From: Mesorhizobium sp. M4B.F.Ca.ET.058.02.1.1
GTDB taxonomy: Bacteria > Pseudomonadota > Alphaproteobacteria > Rhizobiales > Rhizobiaceae
NCBI RefSeq assembly: GCF_003952505.1
Contig: NZ_CP034450.1
Coordinates: 5,539,001-5,603,000 of the forward strand
Length of the DNA stretch: 64,000 bases
Direction of reading: 5' to 3'
The notes under the pieces were generated by a model. The model did no database searches. It saw only the letters and a program-made list of their open reading frames with translations, and was not told the DNA's origin. Each line of letters begins with the position of its first letter. Position 1 is the first letter of the stretch. A program made the translations under genes and the position numbers. Below, piece by piece: positions 45,578 to 54,713 of the stretch.

Positions 45578-45678
45578 GTAATGCCTATAAATTTGGGGGC
45601 AAAGGCGATAAATGTAGGAATACTTGTTTATACTTTGATCCACGGTTTTGTGCAACAAAACTCGAAAATATCGACGTT

Positions 45679-46584
45679 TCAGGACGAGACCTGTCCCGCC
45701 TCCCAGCCGAGGATGGCACGCTTGCGGGTCAGGCCCCAGTGGTATCCGGTGAGGGCGCCGGACTTGCCGAGCGCGCGGTGACAAGGCACGACGAACGACA
45801 TCGGATTGGCGCCGACCGCGGCACCCACCGCGCGGCTGGCGCTCGGCGCGCCGATGCTGGCGGCGATCGAGGAGTAGGTGCAGGCCTTGCCCATCGGGAT
45901 GCGCAAGAGGGTTTCCCAGACGCGCAACTGGAAGTCGGTGCCGATCATCACCACGCGCAGCGGCTGGTCGGCGCGCCACAGTCTTGGATCGAAGATGCGC
46001 GCGGCGTAGGGCGCTGTAGAGCTCATGTCCTCGACATAGGCCGCGTTCGGCCAGCGGCCGGACATGTCGGCGAAGGCCGCGCGCTCGCCGCCGGGATCGT
46101 TGAAGGCGAGGCCGGCAAGCCCGCGGTCGGTGACCATGATCAGGGCGATGCCGAAAGGCGAGATGTGATAGCCGTAGCGGATGGTGAGGCCGGCGCCGCG
46201 CGTCTTGTAGTCGCCCGGCGACATCGCTTCATGGGTGACGAAGAGGTCATGCAGCCGTCCCGGGCCCGACATGCCGAGCTCGAACGAGGTTTCGAGCAGC
46301 GGCATGCCGGAATCGAGCAGCCGGCGCGCATGGTCGAGCGTGACCGCCTGCAGAAAGGCCTTGGGCGACAGGCCGGCCCAGCGGGTGAACAGCTTCTGCA
46401 GACCCGTCGGCGTCTCGCCGACCTCCTCGGCCAGATCCTCGAGCGAAGGTTGGTCGCGATAGTCGAGACTGATCTTCTCGATGGCGCGGCGCACGACCTC
46501 GTAGTCGCTGCCCTTGGGAGTAATTTCGTTCTCAAGGATCGCGGTCGGTTTCATCTGCGTATTCATGGTCATCTGGGCGTTCAT
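45679..46584 (-). CDS. Ada-like regulator: AraC HTH fused to methylated-DNA-cysteine methyltransferase
   Basis: A 301-residue protein combining an AraC-type helix-turn-helix (about 25-115; LEDLAEEVGETPTGLQKLF, then SFELGMSGPGRLHDLF) with an O6-alkylguanine methyltransferase domain containing the acceptor Cys268 in VVPCHRALG. The N-terminal zinc/phosphotriester-sensing domain of E. coli Ada is absent: no cysteine cluster precedes the HTH. It should repair alkylated guanine; transcriptional activation is inferred. The ATG at 46584 has AAGGAGAT eight bases upstream. A terminator follows. Confidence 0.88.
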   Translation of the reverse strand: MNAQMTMNTQMKPTAILENEITPKGSDYEVVRRAIEKISLDYRDQPSLEDLAEEVGETPTGLQKLFTRWAGLSPKAFLQAVTLDHARRLLDSGMPLLETSFELGMSGPGRLHDLFVTHEAMSPGDYKTRGAGLTIRYGYHISPFGIALIMVTDRGLAGLAFNDPGGERAAFADMSGRWPNAAYVEDMSSTAPYAARIFDPRLWRADQPLRVVMIGTDFQLRVWETLLRIPMGKACTYSSIAASIGAPSASRAVGAAVGANPMSFVVPCHRALGKSGALTGYHWGLTRKRAILGWEAGQVSS

Positions 46585-46729
46585 GGCAATATCTCCTTGA
46601 CCGCGAATATCGGTCTTCCCGCCCTTTGCCACCACCCGAAACTTGCCCTGCTGCCGCCCGCCCGCGACGTGCTTGAATTCCTACGGCAAGGCGTGGAAAG
46701 CCGGCCGCCGGATAACGCAAATTCGACAG

Positions 46730-47224
46730 TCAGCGCGCCCTGGCGGTCGCGAGCGCGCGCGAAAAAGCGGTGGCAAAGCTCTCGCGGGAGACGGGGTCGA
46801 GGAAGGACCCGATCGACACGATCTGTCCCTGTGCCTCTACCGCCATCCTGGTGATGCCGATCTCGGCATGGCGGGCGATTGAGAAGCGCGCCCAGAACGG
46901 ATTGAAGCGGTGCGCCTCCGACCTGCCCGATGGCGCGGTCTTGCGAATGTCGAGGCTGGTGCGCGACACCGAGACTTCCTCGCGAGCGCGGGCGGCACGG
47001 TAATTGACGCGGAAGGCGATGTAGACGGCGATCACGTCGAGCCCGAAGAAGCCGAACACCGGCCAGGCGCCGCGCGACAGGAAGAAGGCGCCGGTGGCCA
47101 GCCAGCCGAAGGACAGCGCGCCCATAAGGACGATGAAGCCGGTGCGGCCGAGCGAGCGGTGCGGTGTCAGCAAGGCATGGAAGAAGGGCTCGTCAGCCTG
47201 GAAAGAGGCGTTTGTGTCGCTCAT
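46730..47224 (-). CDS. DUF2244 family membrane protein
   Basis: A 164-residue inner-membrane protein with two adjacent membrane segments (about 28-72) after the family start PFFHALLTPHRSLGRTGF. A cytoplasmic domain follows, with RFNPFWARFSI and QGQIVSIGSFLDPVSRESFA. DUF2244 proteins are common in alphaproteobacteria and often adjacent to nth, as here; no function is known. The gene is divergent from nth with 22 bases between starts, so promoters overlap. Confidence 0.85.
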   Translation of the reverse strand: MSDTNASFQADEPFFHALLTPHRSLGRTGFIVLMGALSFGWLATGAFFLSRGAWPVFGFFGLDVIAVYIAFRVNYRAARAREEVSVSRTSLDIRKTAPSGRSEAHRFNPFWARFSIARHAEIGITRMAVEAQGQIVSIGSFLDPVSRESFATAFSRALATARAR

Positions 47225-47246
47225 GCCTGGATATTATAGGAAGGGA

Positions 47247-48053
47247 ATGGCAAGCCCCAAGACGAAAAAATCCCCGATGGCCAAAAATGCATTGCCGCCC
47301 GGCCGGCGCGACGGCTCGAACGCCAAACCGCGGCCGAGGCCGACGCGATCACGGCCCCTCTACAGCTCGGCCGAGGTGCGCGAGATTTTCCGGCGGTTTT
47401 CGGTGCAGCGACCGGAGCCGAAGGGCGAGCTCGAGCATGTCAACGCCTTCACGCTGCTGGTGGCGGTGGTGTTGTCGGCGCAGGCCACCGATGCCGGCGT
47501 CAACAAGGCGACGCGGGCGCTGTTTGCGGTCGCCGACACGCCGCAGAAGATGCTGGCGCTCGGCGAAGCGAAAGTCGGCGACTACATCCGCACCATCGGC
47601 CTCTGGCGCAACAAGGCCAAGAGCGTGATCGCGCTGTCCAAGGCGCTGATCGACGAGCATGGCGGCGAGGTGCCCGCCGACCGCGACCAGCTGATCAAGC
47701 TGCCGGGCGTCGGGCGCAAGACCGCTAATGTCGTGCTCAACATGGCCTTCGGCCAGCACACGATGGCGGTCGACACGCATATATTCCGCATCGGCAACCG
47801 CCTCGGGTTGGCGCCCGGCAAGACGCCGGAACAGGTCGAGCAGGGGCTGCTGAAGATCATCCCGGCCGAGTATATGCGCCATGCGCATCACTGGCTGATC
47901 CTGCATGGCCGCTATGTCTGCAAGGCGCGCAAGCTGGATTGTCCGGCCTGCGTCATCGCCGACATCTGCAAGGCGGCGGAGAAGACGGCCGAGATGCCGG
48001 CGCCGCTGGTGCCGATCGCGCCGCTTTCGGAGACGGTTGCCGCCGAGGCTTGA
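47247..48053 (+). CDS. nth: Endonuclease III
   Basis: A 268-residue base-excision-repair glycosylase/AP lyase for oxidised pyrimidines. The helix-hairpin-helix is LPGVGRKTANVVL with catalytic Lys158, the catalytic Asp176 is in AVDTHIFR, and the [4Fe-4S] ligands follow as C-x6-C-x2-C-x5-C (CKARKLDCPACVIADIC). About 45 basic N-terminal residues extend beyond the E. coli enzyme. The ATG at 47247 follows AGGAAGGGA; a second ATG at 47280 is possible. Confidence 0.95.
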   Translation: MASPKTKKSPMAKNALPPGRRDGSNAKPRPRPTRSRPLYSSAEVREIFRRFSVQRPEPKGELEHVNAFTLLVAVVLSAQATDAGVNKATRALFAVADTPQKMLALGEAKVGDYIRTIGLWRNKAKSVIALSKALIDEHGGEVPADRDQLIKLPGVGRKTANVVLNMAFGQHTMAVDTHIFRIGNRLGLAPGKTPEQVEQGLLKIIPAEYMRHAHHWLILHGRYVCKARKLDCPACVIADICKAAEKTAEMPAPLVPIAPLSETVAAEA

Positions 48054-48104
48054 AGCGGTGCGCAACCCGGACGGAGACCGCGCCGCGCAGTTTCCCGGAA
48101 TTGC

Positions 48105-48560
48105 TCAGGAGCCGTAGCCGCGCGCCATAGCCGCCGCGAAGACCGGGATCAGCAGGAAGATGAAGGCTTCGGCGCGGACATAGGTCTTGACCGAGGCGAG
48201 CTCCGCCGCCGGCACCTGGAAGCCGGGAGTGGCGCCGGTCTGCCGGTTCCAGGAGATGAAGCGGACGGTCGGGATGATCGACAAAAGGCCGACGATGACG
48301 AAGGCCGTCATCTTTGCCCAGAACATCCAGTTGTAGATGTAGAACTCCCAGCCCTTCAGGCCGTAGAAGACACGGCCGGCGCCGACGATGACGATCAGCG
48401 CGGCGATGATGCCGTAATGGCGGTCGATGCCGACAAGGCGCTTCAGCGTCGCGGCGGGCAGATCGCCGCGGAGCAGCACGAATTCGGCGCCGATGATGCC
48501 GGCCAGCGAAAACACCAGCAGATGATGGATGATGGCCAGCACGAGGTCGGTGGTATCCAT
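48105..48560 (-). CDS. DUF2214 family membrane protein
   Basis: A 151-residue protein with four membrane segments, starting TTDLVLAIIHHLLVFSLAGI and including HYGIIAALIVIVGAGRVFYG. The His-rich first helix and the GLKGWEFYIYNWMFWAKM loop match DUF2214, a family of unknown function. AGAGGA precedes the ATG at good spacing. It is convergent with nth and not obviously part of an operon. Confidence 0.85.
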   Translation of the reverse strand: MDTTDLVLAIIHHLLVFSLAGIIGAEFVLLRGDLPAATLKRLVGIDRHYGIIAALIVIVGAGRVFYGLKGWEFYIYNWMFWAKMTAFVIVGLLSIIPTVRFISWNRQTGATPGFQVPAAELASVKTYVRAEAFIFLLIPVFAAAMARGYGS

Positions 48561-48770
48561 GCATTTTCCTCTGGTTGGATGATATGCGGGCTGAATCAGA
48601 TTTCCGCTAAGACTAGCATCGCCGGACAGAATTCCCAGACACGGCGGGCAGCTAGCTGCCCTGGCGTGATGGGACGTTCTGGTCTGGAGGATGATCCGGA
48701 CCGCCGTGGCCCTTGTTCGGTGCGGGAGGTTTGCTAGGCGCCTTCTTGACGTTCAAGCGAGGCAAGTTCC

Positions 48771-49307
48771 ATGGGCAGTCCAAAGGCAACCGGCGTGCCG
48801 GTCATCGAAACGGCGCGGACCATCCTGCGGGCGCACCGGCTGGACGATTTCGACGCCTACGTCGCCATGTGGGCCGATCCCGCCGTCACCCGCTTCATCG
48901 GCGGCAAGCCGCGCACGCGCGAGGAGAGCTGGATGCGCTTCCTGCGCCATGCCGGGCTGTGGTCGCTGATTGGCTATGGGTTCTGGGCGATCGAGGAGAA
49001 GGCGAGCGGCCGCTTCATCGGCGAGGCTGGCTTCCACGATTTGAAGCGCGATATCGAGCCATCGATCGATGGCGTGCCGGAGGCCGGCTGGGCGCTGGCC
49101 TCGGAAGCGCATGGCCGGGGACTGGCGAGCGAAGTGGTCCAGCGCGCTCTCGCCTGGGGAGACGTGACGTTCTCACCGGCCAGAACCGTCTGCATCGTCG
49201 ATCCGGAAAACACAGCGTCGCTCAATGTTGCGGCCAAGTGCGGCTACAGGGAAATCCTGCGCACCACCTATCACGACAATCCGACGATCCTGCTGGAGCG
49301 GCGGTAG
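48771..49307 (+). CDS. GNAT family N-acetyltransferase (RimJ/RimL-like)
   Basis: A 178-residue acetyl-CoA-dependent acyltransferase. The start ETARTILRAHRLDDFDAYVAM and the middle YGFWAIEEKASGRFIGEAGF, EAGWALASEAHGRGLASEVV and NTASLNVAAKCGYRE follow the Acetyltransf_3 pattern used by ribosomal-protein or small-molecule acetylases. The acetyl-CoA loop is HGRGLA. The substrate is unknown. It is convergent with the GGDEF-EAL gene, seven bases away. Confidence 0.87.
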   Translation: MGSPKATGVPVIETARTILRAHRLDDFDAYVAMWADPAVTRFIGGKPRTREESWMRFLRHAGLWSLIGYGFWAIEEKASGRFIGEAGFHDLKRDIEPSIDGVPEAGWALASEAHGRGLASEVVQRALAWGDVTFSPARTVCIVDPENTASLNVAAKCGYREILRTTYHDNPTILLERR

Positions 49308-49314
49308 AGCCCCG

Positions 49315-51792
49315 TCATCCAGCCTTGAGCAGCTTTCGCGCCACGGCGTTCTGCGTATCAGCGTGCGGCGCGGCGCCGGGGTCTAGCAATTTCGTGCGTA
49401 GATCGAACGGTTGCGGCCTGGCGATCGCATAGCCCTGGGCATAGTCGACGCCGATCGATTTCAAGGCCGTGACGATGCTCTCGCTTTCAACGAACTCGGC
49501 AATGGTGCGCTTGCCCATCACCTTGCCGATATGATGGATCATCTCGACCATGGCACGGTCGATGCGATCCTCCAGCATGTCCTTGACGAAGCTGCCATCG
49601 ATTTTCAGATAGTCGACGGGCAAGTGCTTCAGATAGGCGAAGGACGACATGCCGGAGCCGAAATCGTCGAGAGCGAAGCGGCAGCCCAGCTCGCGCAACT
49701 GGGCGATGAAGCGCATGGCGTTGGCGAGGTCGGCGATGGCGCTGGTCTCGGTGATCTCGAGGCAGATGAGCTTCGGCGGGATGCCGCTGATCTCGAACTG
49801 CTCGCGCAGGAAGTCGAGAAACGTCTCGTCGCCGAAGCTCGCCCCGGACAGATTGATGGCGCAGGTGGCGATCGGAGCGGCCGCTGGATCGCCAAGGCGC
49901 GCGGCCAGAACGGCGAAGGTGCCGCGCACGACCCAGCGGTCGATCGACGGCATCAGCCCGTAGCGCTCGGCTGCCGGAATGAAGCTGGCCGGCGAGACAA
50001 TGGAACCATCCTCGTCCGTCAGCCGCAGCAGGATTTCGAGATGCGCCCCGCCTTCCGCCGCGGCGGCGCTGAGCGGCCATATCTCCTGGCAATAGAGCCT
50101 GAAGCGGTTTTCCTCCAGCGCGGCGTGCAGACGCTGCACCCAGGCCATTTCCGTGAACCGTTCCCGCAGGGCCGTGTCGCTGTCGCTATGCAGCTGAACC
50201 CGATTGCGGCCCTTTTCCTTGGCCATGTAGCAGGCGACATCGGCGGCCTGCAGGGTTTCTTCAAGCGTGACTTTGGCATCCACAATCTGGACCATGCCGA
50301 TGCTGACGCTGATGGCGAACGGTCTTCCGGTCCATGAGAAATGCAGGTCTTGAACGGTCGCGCGCATCCGTTCGGCAATGTCGGCGGCGAGATCCAGGCT
50401 GCAATCGAGGAGGAGGACGCCGAATTCGTCGCCGCCCAGTCGCGCCAGAATGTCGCCCGGCCGAAGATCATTGCCGAGCAATATGGAGACCTGACGCAGC
50501 AGCTGGTCGCCGGCGGCGTGGCCGCATGTGTCGTTGACCAGCTTGAACTGGTCGAGATCCAGATACATCAGGGCGTGCTGCCCGGGTCGATGGTGCAAAT
50601 CCTGGATGGCCTTCTGCAGGCGGCTCTCGAAGTCGCGGCGATTTGCAAGCCCCGTCAGTTCGTCGTGCGATGCTTGCCATGAAAGGCGCTCGATGTAGTC
50701 CTGTTCGCGCGTCATGTCGTGGAAGGCGAGCACGGCGCCGACGACTTCGCCGGACACCAAAAGCGGTGCGCCAGTCAGGGCAATGGGAACGACCGAACCG
50801 TCGGCGCGCTGCAGCAGTCGCGGGCGGGCATTGGAACGCCTCGGCTCGCCGGCCAGCAAGCGCTGGATCCATTGCGTCTCCTCGACGCCGCTGTCCTTGT
50901 CGACGAGCTTGAACAGTGATGCGATCGGTTTGCCTCTCGCCAGCTCGAACGTGTGCGCCAGCAGGCGTTCGGCGACAGCGTTCATGTAATCCAGCCGCCC
51001 ATCGGAATTTGTGCTGATGACGGCCTGGCCGATCGAAGCAAGCGTGATCTGGGCCCGTTCGCGCTCGGCATTGAGCGCGTTCTGGAAAGCCTGGCGTTGC
51101 GCCAGGAGTTTGCGCGTGCGCCACACTGCTAGCAGGATGAGCAGAGCGGCTGTGGCGAGATTGGCCAGCGTCAATGCAATGTTGATGAAACGCGAACCCT
51201 CTCCCAGGCTGTCAGAGAACGCCTTGGACAGAGGGCCGATCTCATCGTTGAGCCGGTGGATCTCTGCCTTCCAGGCGCCGACCTGGTCCGACGATACCCG
51301 TCCTTCCGCGACCTTCCGGTGGATTGTCTCGCCCAACTCGTCGAGCGCCAGGATCATGTCGTCTGCAGCCGCCCAGCGCTGAATGGCGACGTCGAGGTAG
51401 CTGAACCAGCGAAAATTTCGGAACAACCAGATCATTCCCGCGACGTCGTCGGCGTGATTTCCACCCTGCACGAAACCGGCGCGCGCCGCCTCGGTGTCGG
51501 GCTCGGCCTGCTCAAGTGCCAGCCGCGCCGCATGATCGGCCAGCGGAACGGCAATTGCGGTGCGATACTCGTTGAAGAAATCCGTCTTGCCGGTATCGGC
51601 ATAGAGGCTGAGGAAATAGATGGCCTCTTTCTGTCCTTTCGACCAATGGCTTTCGCCGCCGACGTAGGCGCGAACCGCCGAAAGCGTATAGAGGCTGCCG
51701 CCGGCGACCAGAGCCTGGACAAGGACCACGAGGATGAATGGCCAGACCAACCCGACAAGACGTGGGCTAGAAAGCGCCGGTGACAGCCTCAT
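49315..51792 (-). CDS. Membrane GGDEF-EAL protein with PAS domain (cyclic di-GMP turnover)
   Basis: An 825-residue inner-membrane signalling protein. One membrane segment near residue 15 and another near 200 bracket a periplasmic helical sensor region. A PAS domain follows (about 235-360), then GGDEF with an intact GGDEF motif at 453-457 and an EAL domain. The EAL glutamate motif reads EILLR at 586-590, and DDFGSG at 709-714 is intact. Both synthesis and hydrolysis of cyclic di-GMP are therefore possible. The ATG at 51792 starts the membrane helix cleanly; the frame is open upstream to 51936. Confidence 0.92.
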   Translation of the reverse strand: MRLSPALSSPRLVGLVWPFILVVLVQALVAGGSLYTLSAVRAYVGGESHWSKGQKEAIYFLSLYADTGKTDFFNEYRTAIAVPLADHAARLALEQAEPDTEAARAGFVQGGNHADDVAGMIWLFRNFRWFSYLDVAIQRWAAADDMILALDELGETIHRKVAEGRVSSDQVGAWKAEIHRLNDEIGPLSKAFSDSLGEGSRFINIALTLANLATAALLILLAVWRTRKLLAQRQAFQNALNAERERAQITLASIGQAVISTNSDGRLDYMNAVAERLLAHTFELARGKPIASLFKLVDKDSGVEETQWIQRLLAGEPRRSNARPRLLQRADGSVVPIALTGAPLLVSGEVVGAVLAFHDMTREQDYIERLSWQASHDELTGLANRRDFESRLQKAIQDLHHRPGQHALMYLDLDQFKLVNDTCGHAAGDQLLRQVSILLGNDLRPGDILARLGGDEFGVLLLDCSLDLAADIAERMRATVQDLHFSWTGRPFAISVSIGMVQIVDAKVTLEETLQAADVACYMAKEKGRNRVQLHSDSDTALRERFTEMAWVQRLHAALEENRFRLYCQEIWPLSAAAAEGGAHLEILLRLTDEDGSIVSPASFIPAAERYGLMPSIDRWVVRGTFAVLAARLGDPAAAPIATCAINLSGASFGDETFLDFLREQFEISGIPPKLICLEITETSAIADLANAMRFIAQLRELGCRFALDDFGSGMSSFAYLKHLPVDYLKIDGSFVKDMLEDRIDRAMVEMIHHIGKVMGKRTIAEFVESESIVTALKSIGVDYAQGYAIARPQPFDLRTKLLDPGAAPHADTQNAVARKLLKAG

Positions 51793-52121
51793 CAAGCTTC
51801 CATGGAAATTGCCATGGCCCCCGTGAACCCGCTGGGCCTGACCGAGGCAATTGCAGGCCAGGCGAAACCTCTCTCCCTCATGTCGCTGCTCGTCATGCGA
51901 CAACAGCCCGAGTAGCATGTCGGCCTTAACAGCCAATAAACTTGCCGAGTATTTTTACTCGAGACAGCCTGTCTTCTTCCACAGGTTGCTTTCGCAAGGG
52001 TATAGGATAGGATTTTAGGCAAATACTATTGCAGTTCGACTGCTTCCAATTTGCCGGCGCTCGAAAGCCCGACAAATCGGGACCAAGTCATGGAAACAAA
52101 GTTCAAAGAGTTTCCAGTGCC
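51793..52121. other. Intergenic region between the GGDEF-EAL and IclR genes
   Basis: No gene is seen in these 329 bases; an in-frame extension of the GGDEF-EAL gene to 51936 is possible but not protein-like. Two small hairpins occur, CGAGTA-TTTT-TACTCG (51946-51961) and CCTGT/ACAGG (51968-51985). The AT-rich stretch 52000-52030 probably holds the promoter of the GGDEF-EAL gene. Confidence 0.45.
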
Positions 52122-52874
52122 TTATCGGCGATGAACGGCTTTCAAACTTGCTCGTTCGAGCATCGAGGCGTCTTCGCCGAAGGCGCGGGTGGCGCGAGCC
52201 GCCGCCTCGAGCAAGGGCGCGGTCATGCGGCGCAGAAAGGCTGCGTCCACGCGCGTTCTTGGGCCGGCAAGGGTGAGTGCGCCGAGAAGAGTCCGGCCGG
52301 GTCCAAAAACAGGCGCCGAGACGCCAGCCGTCTCGGGATCGCGGTCGCCCACCGACAAATGGTGATAGTCCGCGCGGATGGTATCGTAGGGCTCGCCCTG
52401 CTCGCCGGAGAACGCGGCGAGTACACGGCCGCCGGAACCCGCCAGCAAGGGCAGCACGTCGCCCTCGTGGATGGTGTAGCGGATCGGATGCTTGGATTCG
52501 ACGCGGTAAAGGCAGGTGCGGACATCGCCGGAGCGGACATAGAAGGCGACGCTTTCCCAACTCCGCTCCGACAGATCTCGCATGATCGGCAGCAGGACAT
52601 CCATCGCCACCACCGAGCGCTGGTAGAGCGCGCCAAGCCTGAAGGTGGCCGGTCCGATGCGATAACGCCCGTCGTCAAGCCGTTCCAGCAATTGGCCGCG
52701 CATCAGCGAGTTGGCCAGCCTCAGTATCGTGCTCTTGTAAAGGCCGGTGCGGGTCGCGATCTCGGCCAGGCCGAGCGAGCGATCGGCGGGCGTGAATGCG
52801 TCGAGAATGGCGATGGCGCGGTCGAGAGCGGCAACGCCTTCGGTGGAAGTCGGGCTGGCAGGTGTATTTTTCAT
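52122..52874 (-). CDS. IclR family transcriptional regulator
   Basis: A 250-residue regulator with an N-terminal winged helix (about 15-75; AIAILDAFTPADRSLGLAEI, RTGLYKSTILRLANSLM) and a C-terminal IclR effector domain (WESVAFYVRSGD, HEGDVLPLLAGSGGRVLAAF). It is divergent from the tct gene cluster and therefore its probable local regulator; a perfect inverted repeat lies between them. The ATG at 52874 gives the usual short N-terminal arm; an upstream start at 52943 is less likely. Confidence 0.9.
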   Translation of the reverse strand: MKNTPASPTSTEGVAALDRAIAILDAFTPADRSLGLAEIATRTGLYKSTILRLANSLMRGQLLERLDDGRYRIGPATFRLGALYQRSVVAMDVLLPIMRDLSERSWESVAFYVRSGDVRTCLYRVESKHPIRYTIHEGDVLPLLAGSGGRVLAAFSGEQGEPYDTIRADYHHLSVGDRDPETAGVSAPVFGPGRTLLGALTLAGPRTRVDAAFLRRMTAPLLEAAARATRAFGEDASMLERASLKAVHRR

Positions 52875-52946
52875 CCCGATGATGATTTCATGTTGGTCGC
52901 CCCGTCCAGGCCAAGCCTGGATGATGCGATTTTGTCGTGGCAAAAT

Positions 52947-52985
52947 CGTTCTGTCTAGTAGAATGCCATTCCCGTTGACAGAACG
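52947..52985. promoter_or_regulatory. Inverted repeat and -35 box between iclR-type gene and tctC: candidate operator
   Basis: Perfect 9-base arms CGTTCTGTC (52947-52955) and GACAGAACG (52977-52985) are separated by 21 bases. A consensus TTGACA (52975-52980) overlaps the right arm, about 100 bases before tctC. No clear -10 box was found at 16-18 bases. Regulator binding is inferred from position and symmetry. Confidence 0.5.
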
Positions 52986-53077
52986 CAGTCACAAATGCTT
53001 GAACTCGAAGGCGGGTCTGAATTCAGGCCACGTCTTTGGCAGGCACCGGAGGAGGTGTCGTGATTTGGAGGAGTCCC

Positions 53078-54043
53078 ATGCTGAACAGACGCAGATTCTT
53101 GACGAGCACCGCGGCCGGCATCGCGGCATTGCACTTCACACCCGCCTTCGCACAGGACGCGCCGCAACTCCAGATCTTCGTTCCCGCCGCGCCTGGAGGC
53201 GGCTGGGACCAGACGGCCCGCACGATCGACCAGGTGCTGCGTTCTGAAAAGCTGATCTCCGGCTCGCAGATCACCAATGTCGGCGGTGCCGGCGGCACGG
53301 TCGGCCTGCCGCAATTCGTCAATCAGTGGAAGGGCAAGGGCAATTCACTGATGGTGGCCGGCATGGTCATGGTCGGCGCCATCATCGCCAACAAGTCCGC
53401 GAACAACCTGACCGAAGTGACGCCGATCGCCCGCCTGACCGGCGAGTTCGAGGCGCTGGTGGTGCCTGCGGCATCGCCGTTCAAGACCGCCGCCGATTTC
53501 GTCGCCGCGCTCAAGGCCGATCCGACCCAGGTTCCGGTGGCGGGCGGCTCCGCCGGCGGTTCGGACCATATTCTGTTCGGGCTGATCGCCAAATCCGCCG
53601 GTGTGCCCGCGACCAACCTCTCCTATGTGCCATTCGCCGGTGGCGGCGAGGCGCTGTCGGCGCTGCTTGGCAACCAGGTGGCAGCCGGCATTTCCGGCTA
53701 TGGCGAATTCTCCGAGCAGGTCAAGGCAGGTGCGCTCAGGCTGCTCGCCATCTCCGCCGATAAGCGCCAGGAAGGTATCGACGCGCCGACGCTGAAGGAG
53801 GCCGGCATCGATGTCGAATTGTTCAACTGGCGCGGCGTTTTCGCTCCACCAGGCGTCTCCGACGACGACAAGGCGGCGATGATCAAGCTGGTCGAGACCA
53901 TGGCCAAGAGCGAGGCCTGGGCGACCGAGTGCAAGAATCGCAACTGGACACCAATCCTGCTCACCGGCGACGATTATGCCAAGTTCGTCACCGAGGACAC
54001 CGCCCGCATCGGCGCCATCCTCAAGGATCTCGGCCTCGCCTGA
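53078..54043 (+). CDS. tctC: Tripartite tricarboxylate transporter substrate-binding protein (TctC family)
   Basis: A 321-residue periplasmic solute receptor. The signal peptide has a twin-arginine-like NRRRFLTS followed by AAGIAALHFTPAFAQ with cleavage near residue 26. The mature protein has the Bug/TctC pattern: IFVPAAPGGGWDQTARTID, TNVGGAGGTVGL, VAGGSAGGSDHIL and YVPFAGGGEALSALLG. The ATG at 53078 is fixed by GGAGGAG. It delivers ligand to TctA/TctB encoded downstream. The ligand is probably a tricarboxylate or other carboxylate. Confidence 0.92.
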   Translation: MLNRRRFLTSTAAGIAALHFTPAFAQDAPQLQIFVPAAPGGGWDQTARTIDQVLRSEKLISGSQITNVGGAGGTVGLPQFVNQWKGKGNSLMVAGMVMVGAIIANKSANNLTEVTPIARLTGEFEALVVPAASPFKTAADFVAALKADPTQVPVAGGSAGGSDHILFGLIAKSAGVPATNLSYVPFAGGGEALSALLGNQVAAGISGYGEFSEQVKAGALRLLAISADKRQEGIDAPTLKEAGIDVELFNWRGVFAPPGVSDDDKAAMIKLVETMAKSEAWATECKNRNWTPILLTGDDYAKFVTEDTARIGAILKDLGLA

Positions 54044-54175
54044 TGCCTTCCCCAGGCGGGTCGGCCGGCGCCGCTCCGCCTGGACCTTCGCCAGGCGCAT
54101 GGACATGACATCCATCGCGGGCGAGACTGCGGTCAGGGCCGGCCGTGGGATGCCGGCCATCGAGGGAGGACATTC

Positions 54176-54709
54176 ATGAGCACCAGCGACCAGCAGGCGC
54201 CGCCGCGCTTTGCCATACCCGAATTGTTGATCGGCGTCGGGCTTCTGGCCTGCGCCGCCGCCGTGGCCTGGCAGACGCTGGCGATCCCGGTGTCGCCGCT
54301 CTATTCCAAGGTCGGCCCGAGGGTCTTCCCCTACATCACGATGGCCGGCATGGTGATCCTGTCGCTGCTGCTCATCGTCGCGGCGCTTCGGGGCGGCTGG
54401 CAGCCCGACGAGGAAAAGGAGACGCCGACCGACTGGAAGTCGATGGGCTTCGTGGTTGCCGGCCTCGTCGCCAACCTTTCGCTCATCCATCCGCTCGGCT
54501 TCACCGCCGCCTCGGTGATCATGTTCGTTCTGGTCTGCTACGGTTTCGGCAGCCGGAGCCCGCTGCGCGACGCGCTGCTGGGCCTGATCCTGGCGCTCGC
54601 GGCCTATTTCGGTTTCGCCAGGGCGCTCGGCGTCAACATCGGCGCCGGTTTCGTCGAGAACCAGCTGAACACGGCGATCAACGCCGTCGTCGCCATGGTG
54701 AGGCGCTGA
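54176..54709 (+). CDS. tctB: Tripartite tricarboxylate transporter small membrane subunit (TctB family)
   Basis: A 177-residue inner-membrane protein with four membrane segments, starting [18 protein letters not shown] and [19 protein letters not shown], which is the TctB family signature around the first loop. It is the small subunit of a sodium- or proton-driven secondary transporter. It lies 132 bases after tctC and 4 bases before tctA. GGGAGGA precedes the ATG. Confidence 0.88.
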   Translation: MSTSDQQAPPRFAIPELLIGVGLLACAAAVAWQTLAIPVSPLYSKVGPRVFPYITMAGMVILSLLLIVAALRGGWQPDEEKETPTDWKSMGFVVAGLVANLSLIHPLGFTAASVIMFVLVCYGFGSRSPLRDALLGLILALAAYFGFARALGVNIGAGFVENQLNTAINAVVAMVRR

Positions 54710-54713
54710 CGCC

